DNA from: Oceanisphaera profunda
GTDB lineage: Bacteria; Pseudomonadota; Gammaproteobacteria; Enterobacterales; Aeromonadaceae
Direction of reading: 5' to 3'
Assembly: GCF_002157895.1 (NCBI RefSeq)
Contig: NZ_CP021377.1
Location: 682,001-746,000 of the forward strand
Length of the DNA: 64,000 nt
Of this stretch, positions 15,286 through 24,519 are shown piece after piece. The translations under genes were made by a program, and so were the position numbers. How positions within the stretch are numbered: the first letter of the stretch is position 1; each line of letters begins with the position of its first letter. A model generated the notes under the pieces. That model saw only the letters and a list, made by a program, of their open reading frames with translations. It searched no databases and was not told where the DNA came from.

Positions 15286-16776
15286 ATGTCTTACTCAGCC
15301 TTAAGTCAGCATTTTCAACAGCAATATCACTTGCAGCATATTGCGGCCATCTGTGGCTGGGATCAGGCCACCATGATGCCAGCGGGCGGCAACCAAGCCC
15401 GCGCCGAAGCCATGAGCACCCTGGCCGTACTTAGCCATCAACAGCTACAAGACCCCAGGCTGGCCGATTGGTTTGCCGCAGCAGAGTCGCCAACAAACAC
15501 AGAGCCAGCATTAACGGCCGAACAAAAAATAAGTTTACAGGCCATGCAACGCCAGTGGCGTGATGCCACTATGTTACCCAGCGATTTGGTAGGGGCATTT
15601 TCACTGGCAGGTTCGCGCTGTGAGCATGCGTGGCGCAGCCTACGCCCAGCCAACGATTGGGCCGGTTTTTTACCGCTATTTGAAGAAGTGTTAAACCTGT
15701 CGCGCCAAGTGGCCGCGGCACGCGCCGAAGTACTGGGCTTATCCCGTTACGACAGCTTGCTCGAACAGTTTGAACCAGGCATGCGCACCGCCACACTTGA
15801 CCCACTGTTTGACGGCGTAAAACAATGGCTGCCCAGCCTCATAACAGAGGTACAAGCCAAACAGGCGGGAGATCGGGTATTACAACCTCAAGGCTCTTTT
15901 GCCACCGCCCAACAAAAAGCCCTCGGATTAGAGATTATGCAATTGTTGGGCTTTGACTTTAATCACGGCCGCTTAGACGTGAGTGTGCACCCATTTTGTG
16001 GCGGCGTGAGCGAAGATGTGCGCTTAACCACTCGCTACGATGAGCAGGATGTGGCACAGGCCTTGATGGGCGTTATTCATGAAACCGGCCATGCCCGCTA
16101 CGAGCAAGGGCTACCGGCACAATGGCGCAGTTTACCGGTCGGCCAAGCGCGCTCCATGGGCGTGCACGAGTCACAGAGTCTATTTTTTGAGATGCAATTG
16201 GCGCGTCATCCGGCCTTTATCGCCAAGCTGGCCCCCCTGTTGGTACAACAATTTGGTGAGCAGCCGGCGTTTAGCGCCGACAACTTAAGCAAACTCTATA
16301 CCCGCGTTAAGCCCGGTTTAATTCGCGTGGATGCAGACGAAGTTACCTATCCGGCTCACGTGATGCTGCGCTATGAAATTGAGCGCGACCTGATTGAAGG
16401 TAAGCTGCAAGCCAAAGACTTGCCCGAGCGCTGGGATCAGCTGATGCAGCAATATTTAGGCATCAGTACCCAAGGCAACTATAAGGACGGCTGCATGCAA
16501 GATATTCACTGGACCGACGGCAGTTTTGGTTACTTTCCTAGTTACACTTTAGGCGCCATGTATGCGGCTCAACAGGCCCAGGCCATGCAAACGGAATTAG
16601 GCTCATTTGACCAACTTATTAGCCAAGATTTACCTAGCGTTTTCGACTGGCTACAACACAATATTTGGCAACATGCCAGCTTGTTAGAAACCGATCAGCT
16701 GATTACTCAAGCGTGCGGCCAACCGCTAACCGCCAACGCCTTTAAGCTACATTTAGAGCAACGATATTTGAGATAA
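15286..16776 (+). CDS. M32 family metallocarboxypeptidase (thermostable carboxypeptidase 1-like)
   Basis: A 496-residue cytoplasmic zinc carboxypeptidase that removes C-terminal residues from peptides. The zinc motif HETGH is in GVIHETGHARYEQGLP near residue 265, with the third ligand Glu in HESQSLFFE. Other M32 hallmarks are the early WDQATMMP near residue 24, HPFCGGVSEDVRLTTRY, and IRVDADEVTYPAHVMLRYEIE. Length matches the family (about 490-500). GGAG precedes the ATG. It is a single gene; repeats follow its stop codon. Its physiological role, probably peptide turnover, is inferred from the family. Confidence 0.92.
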   Translation: MSYSALSQHFQQQYHLQHIAAICGWDQATMMPAGGNQARAEAMSTLAVLSHQQLQDPRLADWFAAAESPTNTEPALTAEQKISLQAMQRQWRDATMLPSDLVGAFSLAGSRCEHAWRSLRPANDWAGFLPLFEEVLNLSRQVAAARAEVLGLSRYDSLLEQFEPGMRTATLDPLFDGVKQWLPSLITEVQAKQAGDRVLQPQGSFATAQQKALGLEIMQLLGFDFNHGRLDVSVHPFCGGVSEDVRLTTRYDEQDVAQALMGVIHETGHARYEQGLPAQWRSLPVGQARSMGVHESQSLFFEMQLARHPAFIAKLAPLLVQQFGEQPAFSADNLSKLYTRVKPGLIRVDADEVTYPAHVMLRYEIERDLIEGKLQAKDLPERWDQLMQQYLGISTQGNYKDGCMQDIHWTDGSFGYFPSYTLGAMYAAQQAQAMQTELGSFDQLISQDLPSVFDWLQHNIWQHASLLETDQLITQACGQPLTANAFKLHLEQRYLR

Positions 16777-16783
16777 GACACAG

Positions 16784-16971
16784 CGCCGAGCGCCCGGCGC
16801 CCAGCTAAGAGCAGGAAGAAAAACTGTTTTTGCCACGGAATACACGGAATAACACAGAAAAATACCAACTAATAAAAGGAAAATTGTTAGTTGGTTAGAC
16901 CTTACAATATAAATGTATTTCCGCTCTGCCTTTATTGCTCTATGTCCGTGTGTTTCTGTGTATTCCGTGGC
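16784..16971. repeat. Family C boundary followed by a full family A inverted-repeat element
   Basis: GCGCCGAGCGCCCGGCGCCC (family C) begins just after the M32 stop. It is followed at 16832-16971 by a 140-bp element whose ends, GCCACGGAATACACGG and its inverse, are complementary. The inner part has GACCTTACAATA, seen in the other family A copies. No transposase. Confidence 0.7.
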
Positions 16972-17025
16972 GATAAAATATTTAGTTTGTTGCTCTGTAC
17001 TTTAGCATTTCGTTAGGAGGATCTA

Positions 17026-17403
17026 ATGGATAACAAGGAAGCTCACCATAAGTTGGTGGTATTTTACGACGGCAGTTGTGAGGGCTGTATAAAAGATCGC
17101 GCTAACTACGAGCGCTGGGCCGGAGCTGGCGGTAATGATATTTACTGGTTTGATATTACCGACCAAGATGAGGTGCTGTTAAACCTTGGGCTGGATCCGG
17201 GCCATGTGATGCGAGAGCTACATGTGCAAACCAGTGATGGCACTGTGCTATCTGAGCTGGATGCCTATATCTTATTGATGCAGCGCGTACCTCGGCTAAA
17301 GCTTTTGGCCTGGTTTATCGGCCTGCCGGTGATCCGCCCTTGCCTATCTTGGTTGTATCGCACTTGGGTAGAACGCCGTTTAAAGCGCCAAGGGCGCATT
17401 TAA
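17026..17403 (+). CDS. DCC-family (DUF393) thiol-disulfide oxidoreductase-like protein
   Basis: A 125-residue protein with the N-terminal family motif VVFYDGSCEGCIKDRANYERW, in which D-G-S-C-x-x-C forms a thioredoxin-like redox pair (about residues 14-20). DITDQDEVLLNLGLD and the helical C-terminus follow. DCC proteins are proposed thiol oxidoreductases of unknown substrate. AGGAGG is 5 bp before the ATG. It is probably monocistronic; three 15-bp repeats begin at its stop codon. Confidence 0.82.
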   Translation: MDNKEAHHKLVVFYDGSCEGCIKDRANYERWAGAGGNDIYWFDITDQDEVLLNLGLDPGHVMRELHVQTSDGTVLSELDAYILLMQRVPRLKLLAWFIGLPVIRPCLSWLYRTWVERRLKRQGRI

Positions 17404-17445
17404 GCCATCTATCCTTAAGCCAACTATCCTTAAGCCATCTATCTA
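17401..17445. repeat. Three 15-bp tandem repeats at the end of the DCC gene
   Basis: TAAGCCATCTATCCT, TAAGCCAACTATCCT and TAAGCCATCTATCTA run head to tail, the first TAA being the stop codon of the preceding gene. Each unit therefore carries a TAA in the same reading frame. Confidence 0.6.
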
Positions 17446-17539
17446 TAGTGGTTCAACGGTCGCTTGCTCGACACTAAATTTGACACCTAAACGCCGCTAA
17501 GGCATAACAAAACTCCATAACTTAACACTTGCAGGCCTA

Positions 17540-18628
17540 ATGATGCGCTATGCCAATATTAGCGGCTGGGGTAAATGTTTGCCCCCTGCCGCCTTAAGTA
17601 ACGACGACTTAAGTACTTTTTTAGATACCTCTGATGACTGGATTTATAGCCGCACCGGTATTCGCTCGCGCCGTATTTCCCATGTAAACACCTCGGCTCT
17701 CGCCACTGTGGCCGCCCAGCACGCCTTAGCTGCCGCAGGCTTAACCGCAGACCAGCTTGATTGCATCATTTTGGCCACCGCCAGCGCAGATACCCTAGTG
17801 CCGAGCGCTGCCTCTGCGATACAGCGTAACTTAGGTGCCAGTAAAGCCGCAGTCTTTGATATTAACGCCGCCTGTACTGGCTTTATTTATGGCTTAAGTG
17901 TGGGTAGCGCCCTGATTAAAGCCGGCACCATGCAAAAGGTGTTGGTGATCGGTGCTGAGCGCTTAACCCATTATTTAGACTGGACCCAGCGCGACACCGC
18001 CGTGTTATTTGGCGATGGTGCCGGTGCCGTTATCTTAGAAGCCAGTGATCAGCCGGTAGGCCTCATTGCCGACAAGCTGGGTTGCGACGCCGAAGCGAGT
18101 GATATTTTAGCTATCCCAAATTCAGGCACAAGTCGGGAGCGCTTTGCGCATACCGATGGCTTATTTGAGGTGAACTTTGACGGCAAAGAAATCTTTAAGC
18201 GCGCAGTCAAAGGCATGGGCGAAGCCGCAAGCCACGTTTTAGCCCAAGCGAAACTGACCGGTGCCGATATCGACCTGTTATTACCGCATCAAGCGAACGT
18301 GCGTATTATTGAGACTTTGGCCAAGAAGATGGCCATGCCCAGCGACAAGGTCATGATCAACATAGAACACTACGGCAATACTTCTGCCGCCACCGTGCCC
18401 ATCGCCTTGTGTGAAGCACTTGAACAAGGCCGCATTAAGTCGGGCGCCTTATTATTAACTGCCGCTTTTGGTGCCGGACTAACCTGGGGTGCCGGCGTTA
18501 TTCGCTGGGGCGAGCGAGTCACACCACTACAAGTGTCTGATGCAACCTTGCCGCCTTGTGAGCATAGCGCGCTGCAGTTATTAGCGTCAGCCATTAAAGG
18601 CTGTCAGCAAGCGCAAAATGAAGCCTAA
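17540..18628 (+). CDS. 3-oxoacyl-ACP synthase III (FabH-type)
   Basis: A 362-residue ketoacyl-ACP synthase III that condenses an acyl-CoA primer with malonyl-ACP. The catalytic triad is visible: Cys in [12 protein letters not shown] near residue 115, His in [10 protein letters not shown], and Asn in [15 protein letters not shown]. It also has [14 protein letters not shown] near residue 33. It is about 40 residues longer than E. coli FabH through a C-terminal extension, and lacks the usual plsX-fabHDG neighbours. It is therefore probably a second, specialised FabH, perhaps with a different primer preference. Start: ATGATG after AGG. The main fabH would lie outside this window. Confidence 0.87.
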   Translation: MMRYANISGWGKCLPPAALSNDDLSTFLDTSDDWIYSRTGIRSRRISHVNTSALATVAAQHALAAAGLTADQLDCIILATASADTLVPSAASAIQRNLGASKAAVFDINAACTGFIYGLSVGSALIKAGTMQKVLVIGAERLTHYLDWTQRDTAVLFGDGAGAVILEASDQPVGLIADKLGCDAEASDILAIPNSGTSRERFAHTDGLFEVNFDGKEIFKRAVKGMGEAASHVLAQAKLTGADIDLLLPHQANVRIIETLAKKMAMPSDKVMINIEHYGNTSAATVPIALCEALEQGRIKSGALLLTAAFGAGLTWGAGVIRWGERVTPLQVSDATLPPCEHSALQLLASAIKGCQQAQNEA

Positions 18629-18702
18629 AGCAGAGCAAAAAGCTGAAGATTGGCGTTTTATTGTTTCAATGCAGTCATGCTCTTCGTAATAAAATCTACT
18701 AC

Positions 18703-18731
18703 GAGATCCTGACGTGCGTCAGGATGACGGC
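18703..18731. repeat. Family B palindromic repeat
   Basis: One copy of the palindrome with core GATCCTGACGTGCGTCAGGA, followed by TGACGG. It lies between fabH-like and the tRNA-Tyr terminator. The same unit recurs many times between 42.8 and 55.5 kb. Confidence 0.75.
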
Positions 18732-18742
18732 TAAAAAATATG

Positions 18743-18773
18743 AAAAAAGGCCAGTGCTAAGCACTGGCCTTTT
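18743..18773 (-). terminator. Terminator of the tRNA-Tyr genes, probably bidirectional
   Basis: Stem GGCCAGTGC/GCACTGGCC with loop TAA, flanked by A6 on the left (a T6 run on the minus strand) and T4 on the right. It lies 6 bp beyond the 3' end of the first tRNA-Tyr. Confidence 0.85.
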
Positions 18774-18779
18774 AAAGGG

Positions 18780-18864
18780 TGGTGGAGGAGGCTGGATTCG
18801 AACCAGCGAAGGCTGAGCCGTCAGATTTACAGTCTGATCCCTTTAGCCACTCGGGAACTCCTCC
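18780..18864 (-). tRNA. tRNA-Tyr(GTA)
   Basis: An 85-nt class II tRNA with long variable arm. Acceptor GGAGGAG pairs with CTCCTCC, the discriminator is A, and CCA is encoded. Anticodon loop CTGTAAA contains GTA. T arm contains GGTTCGAATCC. Confidence 0.93.
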
Positions 18865-19033
18865 ACATTTAAAACTTATATTTAGTTATGTCTTTAAATG
18901 TGCTGGCTAATTTTTAATCGGTTAATACTTGCTAATTTAGCTGCATTATTAATCAATTAAATCTCACTATTTTAATTACTTACTTAAATATTTACTAAAC
19001 AGTGTGTTTATTCATCACACCATTTTAAATTAA

Positions 19034-19118
19034 TGGTGGAGGAGGCTGGATTCGAACCAGCGAAGGCTGAGCCGTCAGATTTACAGTCTGATCCCTTTAG
19101 CCACTCGGGAACTCCTCC
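19034..19118 (-). tRNA. tRNA-Tyr(GTA), second copy
   Basis: Appears identical in sequence to the copy 254 bp away, including encoded CCA. The two genes are probably transcribed together from upstream of 19118; the AT-rich spacer between them shows no other feature. Confidence 0.93.
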
Positions 19119-19240
19119 ACACTTGTGAGGCGCATATTACCAAAAGAATTCTGTTTGTGAACCCCTAATGGCAATTTTTTGCTAATTAAAAGCGCTTTGC
19201 TGCCGATAACTAATCAAATGCCTATTTTTTAAACTTAATT

Positions 19241-19720
19241 ATGCTGACCGACATCCATAACACGCTACTCGTAAACGACAGCCAACTCGGAGACCGCCTT
19301 AACACTGCGGTCTCTGAGGGGCGTCGTAGCGATTTCGGCTTGTTACTGGCATTACTGTCGGATGATGCGCGAGATTTACCGCGCATCGAAGCCACCAAAG
19401 ATGAACAGGGCCAAGTTAACTGGCGCCAATTTTTTGATTTACCACAAACTAGCCCTCTGTACGCCGAAGAGCAAGACAGCATCAGAGCCCCGCAGCTCTC
19501 GGCCTTAGCGACGGACTTGCAACAAGATAGCATGCGCTTAATGTTAGCCATGCGCGCCGAGCCGCTGCGCGTCAGCCCAGATGTGCTGCCATATGAAGTG
19601 AGCAGCAACTTAAGCCCCCGCACCCAAGCCCGCTTCAATGGTGAGCAACTCAACAGTACCCTGCCCCAAGATCCTAGCCGCATGCTATCAATCATCGAGT
19701 CCGTTAGGGCCATGGCTTAA
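19241..19720 (+). CDS. VC2046/SO_2500-like conserved protein
   Basis: A 159-residue cytoplasmic protein. The segment QLGDRLNTAVSEGRRSDFGLL and the following LLSDDARDL match my memory of the VC2046/SO_2500 family, small proteins of Vibrio, Shewanella and Aeromonas with no assigned function. There are no membrane segments and no known catalytic motif. The latter half is hydrophilic and ends LSIIESVRAMA. It stands alone between tRNA-Tyr and the RND genes, convergent with the latter. No clear Shine-Dalgarno is visible before the ATG. Confidence 0.65.
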   Translation: MLTDIHNTLLVNDSQLGDRLNTAVSEGRRSDFGLLLALLSDDARDLPRIEATKDEQGQVNWRQFFDLPQTSPLYAEEQDSIRAPQLSALATDLQQDSMRLMLAMRAEPLRVSPDVLPYEVSSNLSPRTQARFNGEQLNSTLPQDPSRMLSIIESVRAMA

Positions 19721-19770
19721 CCCGTGAAGCGTGAAGTGTAAGGCGTTAAACTAATCCACCTACCCTCGCT

Positions 19771-19857
19771 GTCATCCTGAACTTGTTTCAGGATCTCGCT
19801 TTTATGTTTAAAATCTAAAGACGAAACCGAGATCCTGATGTCCATCAGGAAGACGGC
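19771..19857. repeat. Inverted pair of family B repeats
   Basis: GTCATCCTGAACTTGTTTCAGGATCTCG (19771-19798, split by its own loop) and a GAGATCCTGATGTCCATCAG copy (19829-19857) face each other between two convergent genes. Transcripts could fold into a large hairpin and serve as a bidirectional terminator. Confidence 0.7.
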
Positions 19858-19924
19858 ATAAAGATAAACACCGTCTTTGCTCTGGCTCAGTGCCGAACGA
19901 TGGCACCGTTTTAGCTCGTACACT

Positions 19925-22900
19925 TCACTCTTCACCCTTTACTGGTTCTTCAAGCGCTGCTGCCAATAAGCGTTGCTGATGCTCAGGGGATTGGGTGCCG
20001 CGCGCCAGTAGGCGATACATGGCAGGCACGATAAACAAGGTGAGTAAGGTGGCGAGCGATACGCCGGTGAACACCACTATACCGACGTTTTGGCGACTTT
20101 CTGCGCCAGCGCCACTGGCTAAAATTAGCGGAATAGCACCAATAATAGTGGTGAAAGCGGTCATTAAAATCGGCCTTAACCGCCTGACTGCAGCCTCGGT
20201 GACCGCTTCATCGAAGGGAATGCCGCGATCGCGCAACTGGTTGGCAAACTCCACAATTAAGATGCCGTTTTTAGTGACTAAGCCAATCAGCATCACCATG
20301 GCAATCTGGCTATAGGCGTTTAAGCTCATGCCGGCAAAATACAGCCCTAATAAACCGCCTACCAGCCCGAGCGGCACGGTCAACAACACAATAAAGGGAT
20401 GGATAAAGCTCTCAAATTGCGCCGCTAGAATTAAGAATACCACCACTAACGCCAAGCCAAACACGAAGGCCACATCACTTTGGTTGTTCTTATATTCCAG
20501 CGACTCCCCTTTATAATCGGCAATGGCGTTATCGGGCAGGTGCTCACGCACCAAGTCATCTAAATAATCCAGCGCTTCACCCAAGCTGTAACTGCCGACT
20601 AAGTTAGCACTTAAGGTAATGGCTTTTTTGCGGTTGTAATGGTTAAGCGAAGCAGACGTGCCCTGCTCATTTAAGCTCACCAGATTATCGAGCGAGACCA
20701 GTTCGCCATGACCGCTGCGCAAATAAATACCCCCAAGGTCGCTGAGTTGGCGAAACACCTCTTGCTGGCCTTTTAAATACACGTCGTATTCTTCGCCTTG
20801 GCGCTCGTAGGTGGTAATGGCTTGCCCACCCAGCATCACATTGAGGCTGTCGGCAACATCTGTCACCGAAATGCCCAGCTTGGCGGCGCGCTGTTGATCC
20901 ACCTCGACCAGCAATTCTGGCTTGGTTTGCGCGTAATCCAGATCGATATCGCTTAAGCCTGGGTTATCTTGCGCCAAGCCGCGTAACTGCTCGGCCCACT
21001 GGTAGAGCTCGTCATAATCACTGCCAGTGATCACAAACTCCACCGGTGAGCTAGAGCCGCCGCGGATCGAAGACGGTAAAATCGGGATCACCAACACATC
21101 GGCCACATCTCGCGTTAAACCACGAATACGATTAACCACTTGCTCGGCGGGCACATCACGCTTATCCCAGTTCTCTAAACTGATGATCACCATGCCACTG
21201 TTAACGCCGCCGCCAAAACCGGGGGTGCGCACCGTTAAGTTAGTGGCGATGCCCTCGTCGAGCAGGGGGTTCAGTCGTTGTTCAATTTCGCCCATGGCCA
21301 AGCTCATGCGATCAAAGCTGGCCCCTTCCGCGCCGCGTACCAACACAAATACCGAGCCGCGGTCTTCTTTAGGCGTTAAGCTTTGCGGCACTTGGCTAAG
21401 CAGCCAAACGGTCAACCCCAATGCCATGACCATCACCACAGGTGCCCACCAAGGGCGGCTCTTTCCTTTATTTAGCCCCATATTGAGTAAGCGTTTATAA
21501 CCGCGTTCCAGTTTGGCAAAGCCGGCATTAAAGCGCAGCGCCAGCTTAGTCGGTGCCTGATGAGACTTAAGTATCTTAACGCTCATTACCGGACTAAGAG
21601 TGAGTGCCACTATGGATGAAAAGATCACCGCGGCAGACAACAAGACCGCAAACTCAGTAAAGATACGACCAATAATACCGCCCATAAAAATGATGGGCAC
21701 AAACACGGCCACTAAGGTGAGCGTGGTGGCAATCACCGCAAAGCCTACTTCTCGAGTGCCATAATAAGCGGCGGCCAAGGGTGATCGCCCGCGCTCTAGG
21801 TGATGGTAAATATTTTCCAGCACCACAATCGCATCATCCACCACCAAGCCGATGGCCATGATCAGCGCCATTAAGGTAATCAGGTTGACCGAGTAGCCCA
21901 AGGCGAAGGCCGCAATAAAGGCACTGATTAATGAGACCGGCACCGTAATGGCGGGGATCAGGGTGGCACGCACCTGGCCTAAGAAGATATAAATCACCAA
22001 CACCACTAAGCCGACGATGATCATCAAGGTTTGATACACCTCATCGATGGCGCTGTCGATAAACACTGAGCTGTCGAAGGTCCAGGTAAGCTCGGTGCCA
22101 TCGGGCAAAAACGGTTGTTGCGCGCCAATGGCCTTTTTCACTTCATTAACCACATCCAGCGTATTAGCTTGGCTTTGTTTAACGATACCTAAGCCCACAA
22201 CATTCTGGCCGTTGGAGCGAAACAGGGTGTTTTCTGGCTTTTCGCCCTCCCACACCTCGGCCACATCTGAGAGATACACACGGCTGTCGGCATCGATTCT
22301 CCGAATGCTTAAGCGTTGAAAATTAACGGCCTCTTCAAAGCTGCGCTGAATACGGGTGGCATAGTTTTGCTGGTTATTTTCTAGCACGCCTGCGGGCAGC
22401 TCCACGTTTTGCGAGCGTAAGGCGGCGCGAATATCCGCCACCGTAATGCCCCGTGCCGCCATGGCGACCGGGTCGAGGCGAATATTCATCACCCGCTCTT
22501 TACGCCCACCTACGACTACTGAGCTCACGCCATCGAGCAGACTAAAGCGATCCGCCAACACATTTTCTGCATAATCCCCCATGGCCAAGGGCGACATACC
22601 CGTGGAGCGCAAGGTGATCCACAAGATCACATCATTACGCCCCGTGTCTTTGGTAACGATGGGGGCATCTGCATCATCGGGTAATTTTCGCGAGGCCCGC
22701 GCCACGGCTTCACGCACATCACTGGCGGCGCTGTCTAAGTCACGGGAGGGATCAAATTCGATGGTAATACTGGAGCTGCCATCGCTGGTACTGGAGCTAA
22801 TGTATTTCACATCACTGATGCCTGATAGCTCGTCTTCTAGGCGCTTAGTAACTTGCACTTCTAATACGGCGGCACTGGCCCCCGTGTAAGTAGTGCGCAC

Positions 22901-23038
22901 CGTGACCACGGGAGAGGTGGTGTCCGGCATTTCCCGCAGCGGTAACTCCAAAAAAGAGATCAAACCAAACACGCACAGCATTAAGCTTAATACCGTGGCC
23001 AGCACCGGCCGTGCAATCGAGAGATCAGAGAGCTTCAT
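19925..23038 (-). CDS. RND efflux transporter permease (AcrB/MexF superfamily)
   Basis: A 1037-residue inner-membrane proton-drug antiporter with twelve predicted membrane helices and two large periplasmic loops (about 30-335 and 555-865). Proton-relay residues are present: the Asp pair in GLVVDDAIVVLENIYHHLERG near residue 400 and the Lys in GLVTKNGILIVEFANQ near 940. The N-terminus LSIARPVLATVLSLML is typical of the HAE1 family. The start overlaps the end of the adaptor gene by 14 bp, so translation is coupled. No TolC-like gene is adjacent, so it probably uses a shared outer-membrane channel. Substrates cannot be predicted. Confidence 0.92.
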   Translation of the reverse strand: MKLSDLSIARPVLATVLSLMLCVFGLISFLELPLREMPDTTSPVVTVRTTYTGASAAVLEVQVTKRLEDELSGISDVKYISSSTSDGSSSITIEFDPSRDLDSAASDVREAVARASRKLPDDADAPIVTKDTGRNDVILWITLRSTGMSPLAMGDYAENVLADRFSLLDGVSSVVVGGRKERVMNIRLDPVAMAARGITVADIRAALRSQNVELPAGVLENNQQNYATRIQRSFEEAVNFQRLSIRRIDADSRVYLSDVAEVWEGEKPENTLFRSNGQNVVGLGIVKQSQANTLDVVNEVKKAIGAQQPFLPDGTELTWTFDSSVFIDSAIDEVYQTLMIIVGLVVLVIYIFLGQVRATLIPAITVPVSLISAFIAAFALGYSVNLITLMALIMAIGLVVDDAIVVLENIYHHLERGRSPLAAAYYGTREVGFAVIATTLTLVAVFVPIIFMGGIIGRIFTEFAVLLSAAVIFSSIVALTLSPVMSVKILKSHQAPTKLALRFNAGFAKLERGYKRLLNMGLNKGKSRPWWAPVVMVMALGLTVWLLSQVPQSLTPKEDRGSVFVLVRGAEGASFDRMSLAMGEIEQRLNPLLDEGIATNLTVRTPGFGGGVNSGMVIISLENWDKRDVPAEQVVNRIRGLTRDVADVLVIPILPSSIRGGSSSPVEFVITGSDYDELYQWAEQLRGLAQDNPGLSDIDLDYAQTKPELLVEVDQQRAAKLGISVTDVADSLNVMLGGQAITTYERQGEEYDVYLKGQQEVFRQLSDLGGIYLRSGHGELVSLDNLVSLNEQGTSASLNHYNRKKAITLSANLVGSYSLGEALDYLDDLVREHLPDNAIADYKGESLEYKNNQSDVAFVFGLALVVVFLILAAQFESFIHPFIVLLTVPLGLVGGLLGLYFAGMSLNAYSQIAMVMLIGLVTKNGILIVEFANQLRDRGIPFDEAVTEAAVRRLRPILMTAFTTIIGAIPLILASGAGAESRQNVGIVVFTGVSLATLLTLFIVPAMYRLLARGTQSPEHQQRLLAAALEEPVKGEE

Positions 23039-24101
23039 CTAATACCTCAACTACACTGCCTACGCGTACTTTGACGGTACCGGCACTGATCACGCGCTCG
23101 CCGGCTTTAAGGCCGTCGACGACCGTCACTTGCTCGCCCATATTACGGCCAATGGTCACATCACGGCGGCTGACTTTGTTTTCTGCATCCACCACATACA
23201 CATAACGCTGCTGGCCCGCATACAACAGACTTTGCACCGGAATTGCCAGCTGTACACTGTTATCGACGGTCAGTGCTACGCGCATCAACATACCGGGTAC
23301 CAGTGTGTTGTGCGTTTTATCTGGCTTAGCATTATCAGGTTGAGAGTTCTCAGGCATCGAGTTATCAAACACTAAACGCACGGTGGCATTTAAACTGTCG
23401 CTGTTCACACTCGGCGCCATTACCGCCAGTTTGCCGTTAAAGGCTTGCTCGCCATAGGCATCGCTATAGGCGGTGAGTGTTTCACCCACTTTTACCTTAT
23501 TAAAATACTTTTCCGGCAAAGCTACATCCAACTTTAACTGGCTAATGTCCAATAAGTCGGCCACGGGCTCATTGGCCGCCAACAAGGCGCCGGGGGCCAC
23601 ATCCGTTAAGCCCATCACACCACTAAAGGGCGCATGTAAGGTTAAATACGAAGCCTGCACCTGTGCCGCTGCTAGTTTAGCCTCTGCCATGGCCACCGCC
23701 GCCTGTTGGCCATCAAGCTCGGTTTGGGTAACGGCTTTGCGCGAAAACAAGGTGTTATAGTTTTTGAAAATGCGCTGCGCATCCATGAGTGAAGCTTGCG
23801 CTTCTCGCACCTGAGCTTTTGCTGCTCTGTTATCTAGGCTCAATAACACTTGGCCTTTTTTAACTAATTGGCCTGACTCAAAATGCACCTGGGTTACCCT
23901 GGCACTCACTTGGGGGGCTATCGCCACCTGTTGATTGGCTTTTAAGGTACCCATAAGTTCGATACTGGCCATCACCGGCATCTCAGTCACTTCGGCCGTG
24001 GTCACCACCGCTTTATATTGGGCCTGGGTCATCGAGGAAACGCACACCAATGCCAGCCATAAATAAGGTCGCCATCCCGCGTTATTATTCTTATATTTCA
24101 T
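23025..24101 (-). CDS. RND efflux periplasmic adaptor (membrane fusion protein)
   Basis: A 358-residue HlyD/AcrA-type adaptor bridging the RND permease to the outer-membrane channel. A signal peptide covers residues 1-28 (cleavage near TQAQ). There is a split lipoyl domain (VAIAPQVSARVTQVHFESGQLVKKGQVLLSLD and HAPFSGVMGLTDVAPGALL), an alpha-hairpin between (residues 110-165), then beta-barrel and membrane-proximal domains (VRLVFDNS, GMLMRVALTVDN, GLKAGERVISAGTVKVRVG). There is no lipobox Cys, so it is not lipid-anchored. AAGGA precedes the ATG. It is the first gene of a two-gene operon with no local regulator in view. Confidence 0.9.
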   Translation of the reverse strand: MKYKNNNAGWRPYLWLALVCVSSMTQAQYKAVVTTAEVTEMPVMASIELMGTLKANQQVAIAPQVSARVTQVHFESGQLVKKGQVLLSLDNRAAKAQVREAQASLMDAQRIFKNYNTLFSRKAVTQTELDGQQAAVAMAEAKLAAAQVQASYLTLHAPFSGVMGLTDVAPGALLAANEPVADLLDISQLKLDVALPEKYFNKVKVGETLTAYSDAYGEQAFNGKLAVMAPSVNSDSLNATVRLVFDNSMPENSQPDNAKPDKTHNTLVPGMLMRVALTVDNSVQLAIPVQSLLYAGQQRYVYVVDAENKVSRRDVTIGRNMGEQVTVVDGLKAGERVISAGTVKVRVGSVVEVLDEAL

Positions 24102-24202
24102 GTTGTTATTATTCCTTATGCAAAGCTCGCCCTAGTGTACCTTGTTCGTGTCTGCAAACTATGTCTGGCAGACGGCAAAATGTGACAATATGTTACTGAA
24201 AG

Positions 24203-24455
24203 CAGCGCCGAGCGCCCAGCACCAAGCGCCCAGCTAAAAGAAAGCATCAAAACCTGCAAAACACCTCGTTCTTATACCGTCATAACGGACCTGATCCGGT
24301 ATCTGGTTTTGGTTTTGAAGACACCAAGAGCGAGATCCTGACGTCCGTCAGGAATACGGCCAAACCATAAAACACCTCGTTCTTATGCCGTCATACCGGA
24401 CTTGCTCCGGTATCTTGTTTGGGCTCTTTGTTTAGCTGGGCGCTGGGCGCTATGT
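24203..24455. repeat. Composite repeat bounded by inverted family C modules
   Basis: Family C sequence (GCGCCGAGCGCCCAGC, from 24203) faces an inverted copy (TTTAGCTGGGCGCTGGGCGC, from about 24434). Between them are two ACCGGACTTGCTCCGGTATC-type palindromes and one family B unit. It occupies most of the 418-bp divergent spacer between the adaptor gene and xthA. Confidence 0.7.
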
Positions 24456-24519
24456 ATCGCTGGAAGGGCTACTTTCTGCTAGCATAGCGTCATCTTTTTT
24501 GTATCAGGCTTTTATATTT

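Noticed and set aside
23011-23205. Plus-strand ORF at the adaptor-permease junction
   Set aside because: Antisense to two well supported overlapping genes.
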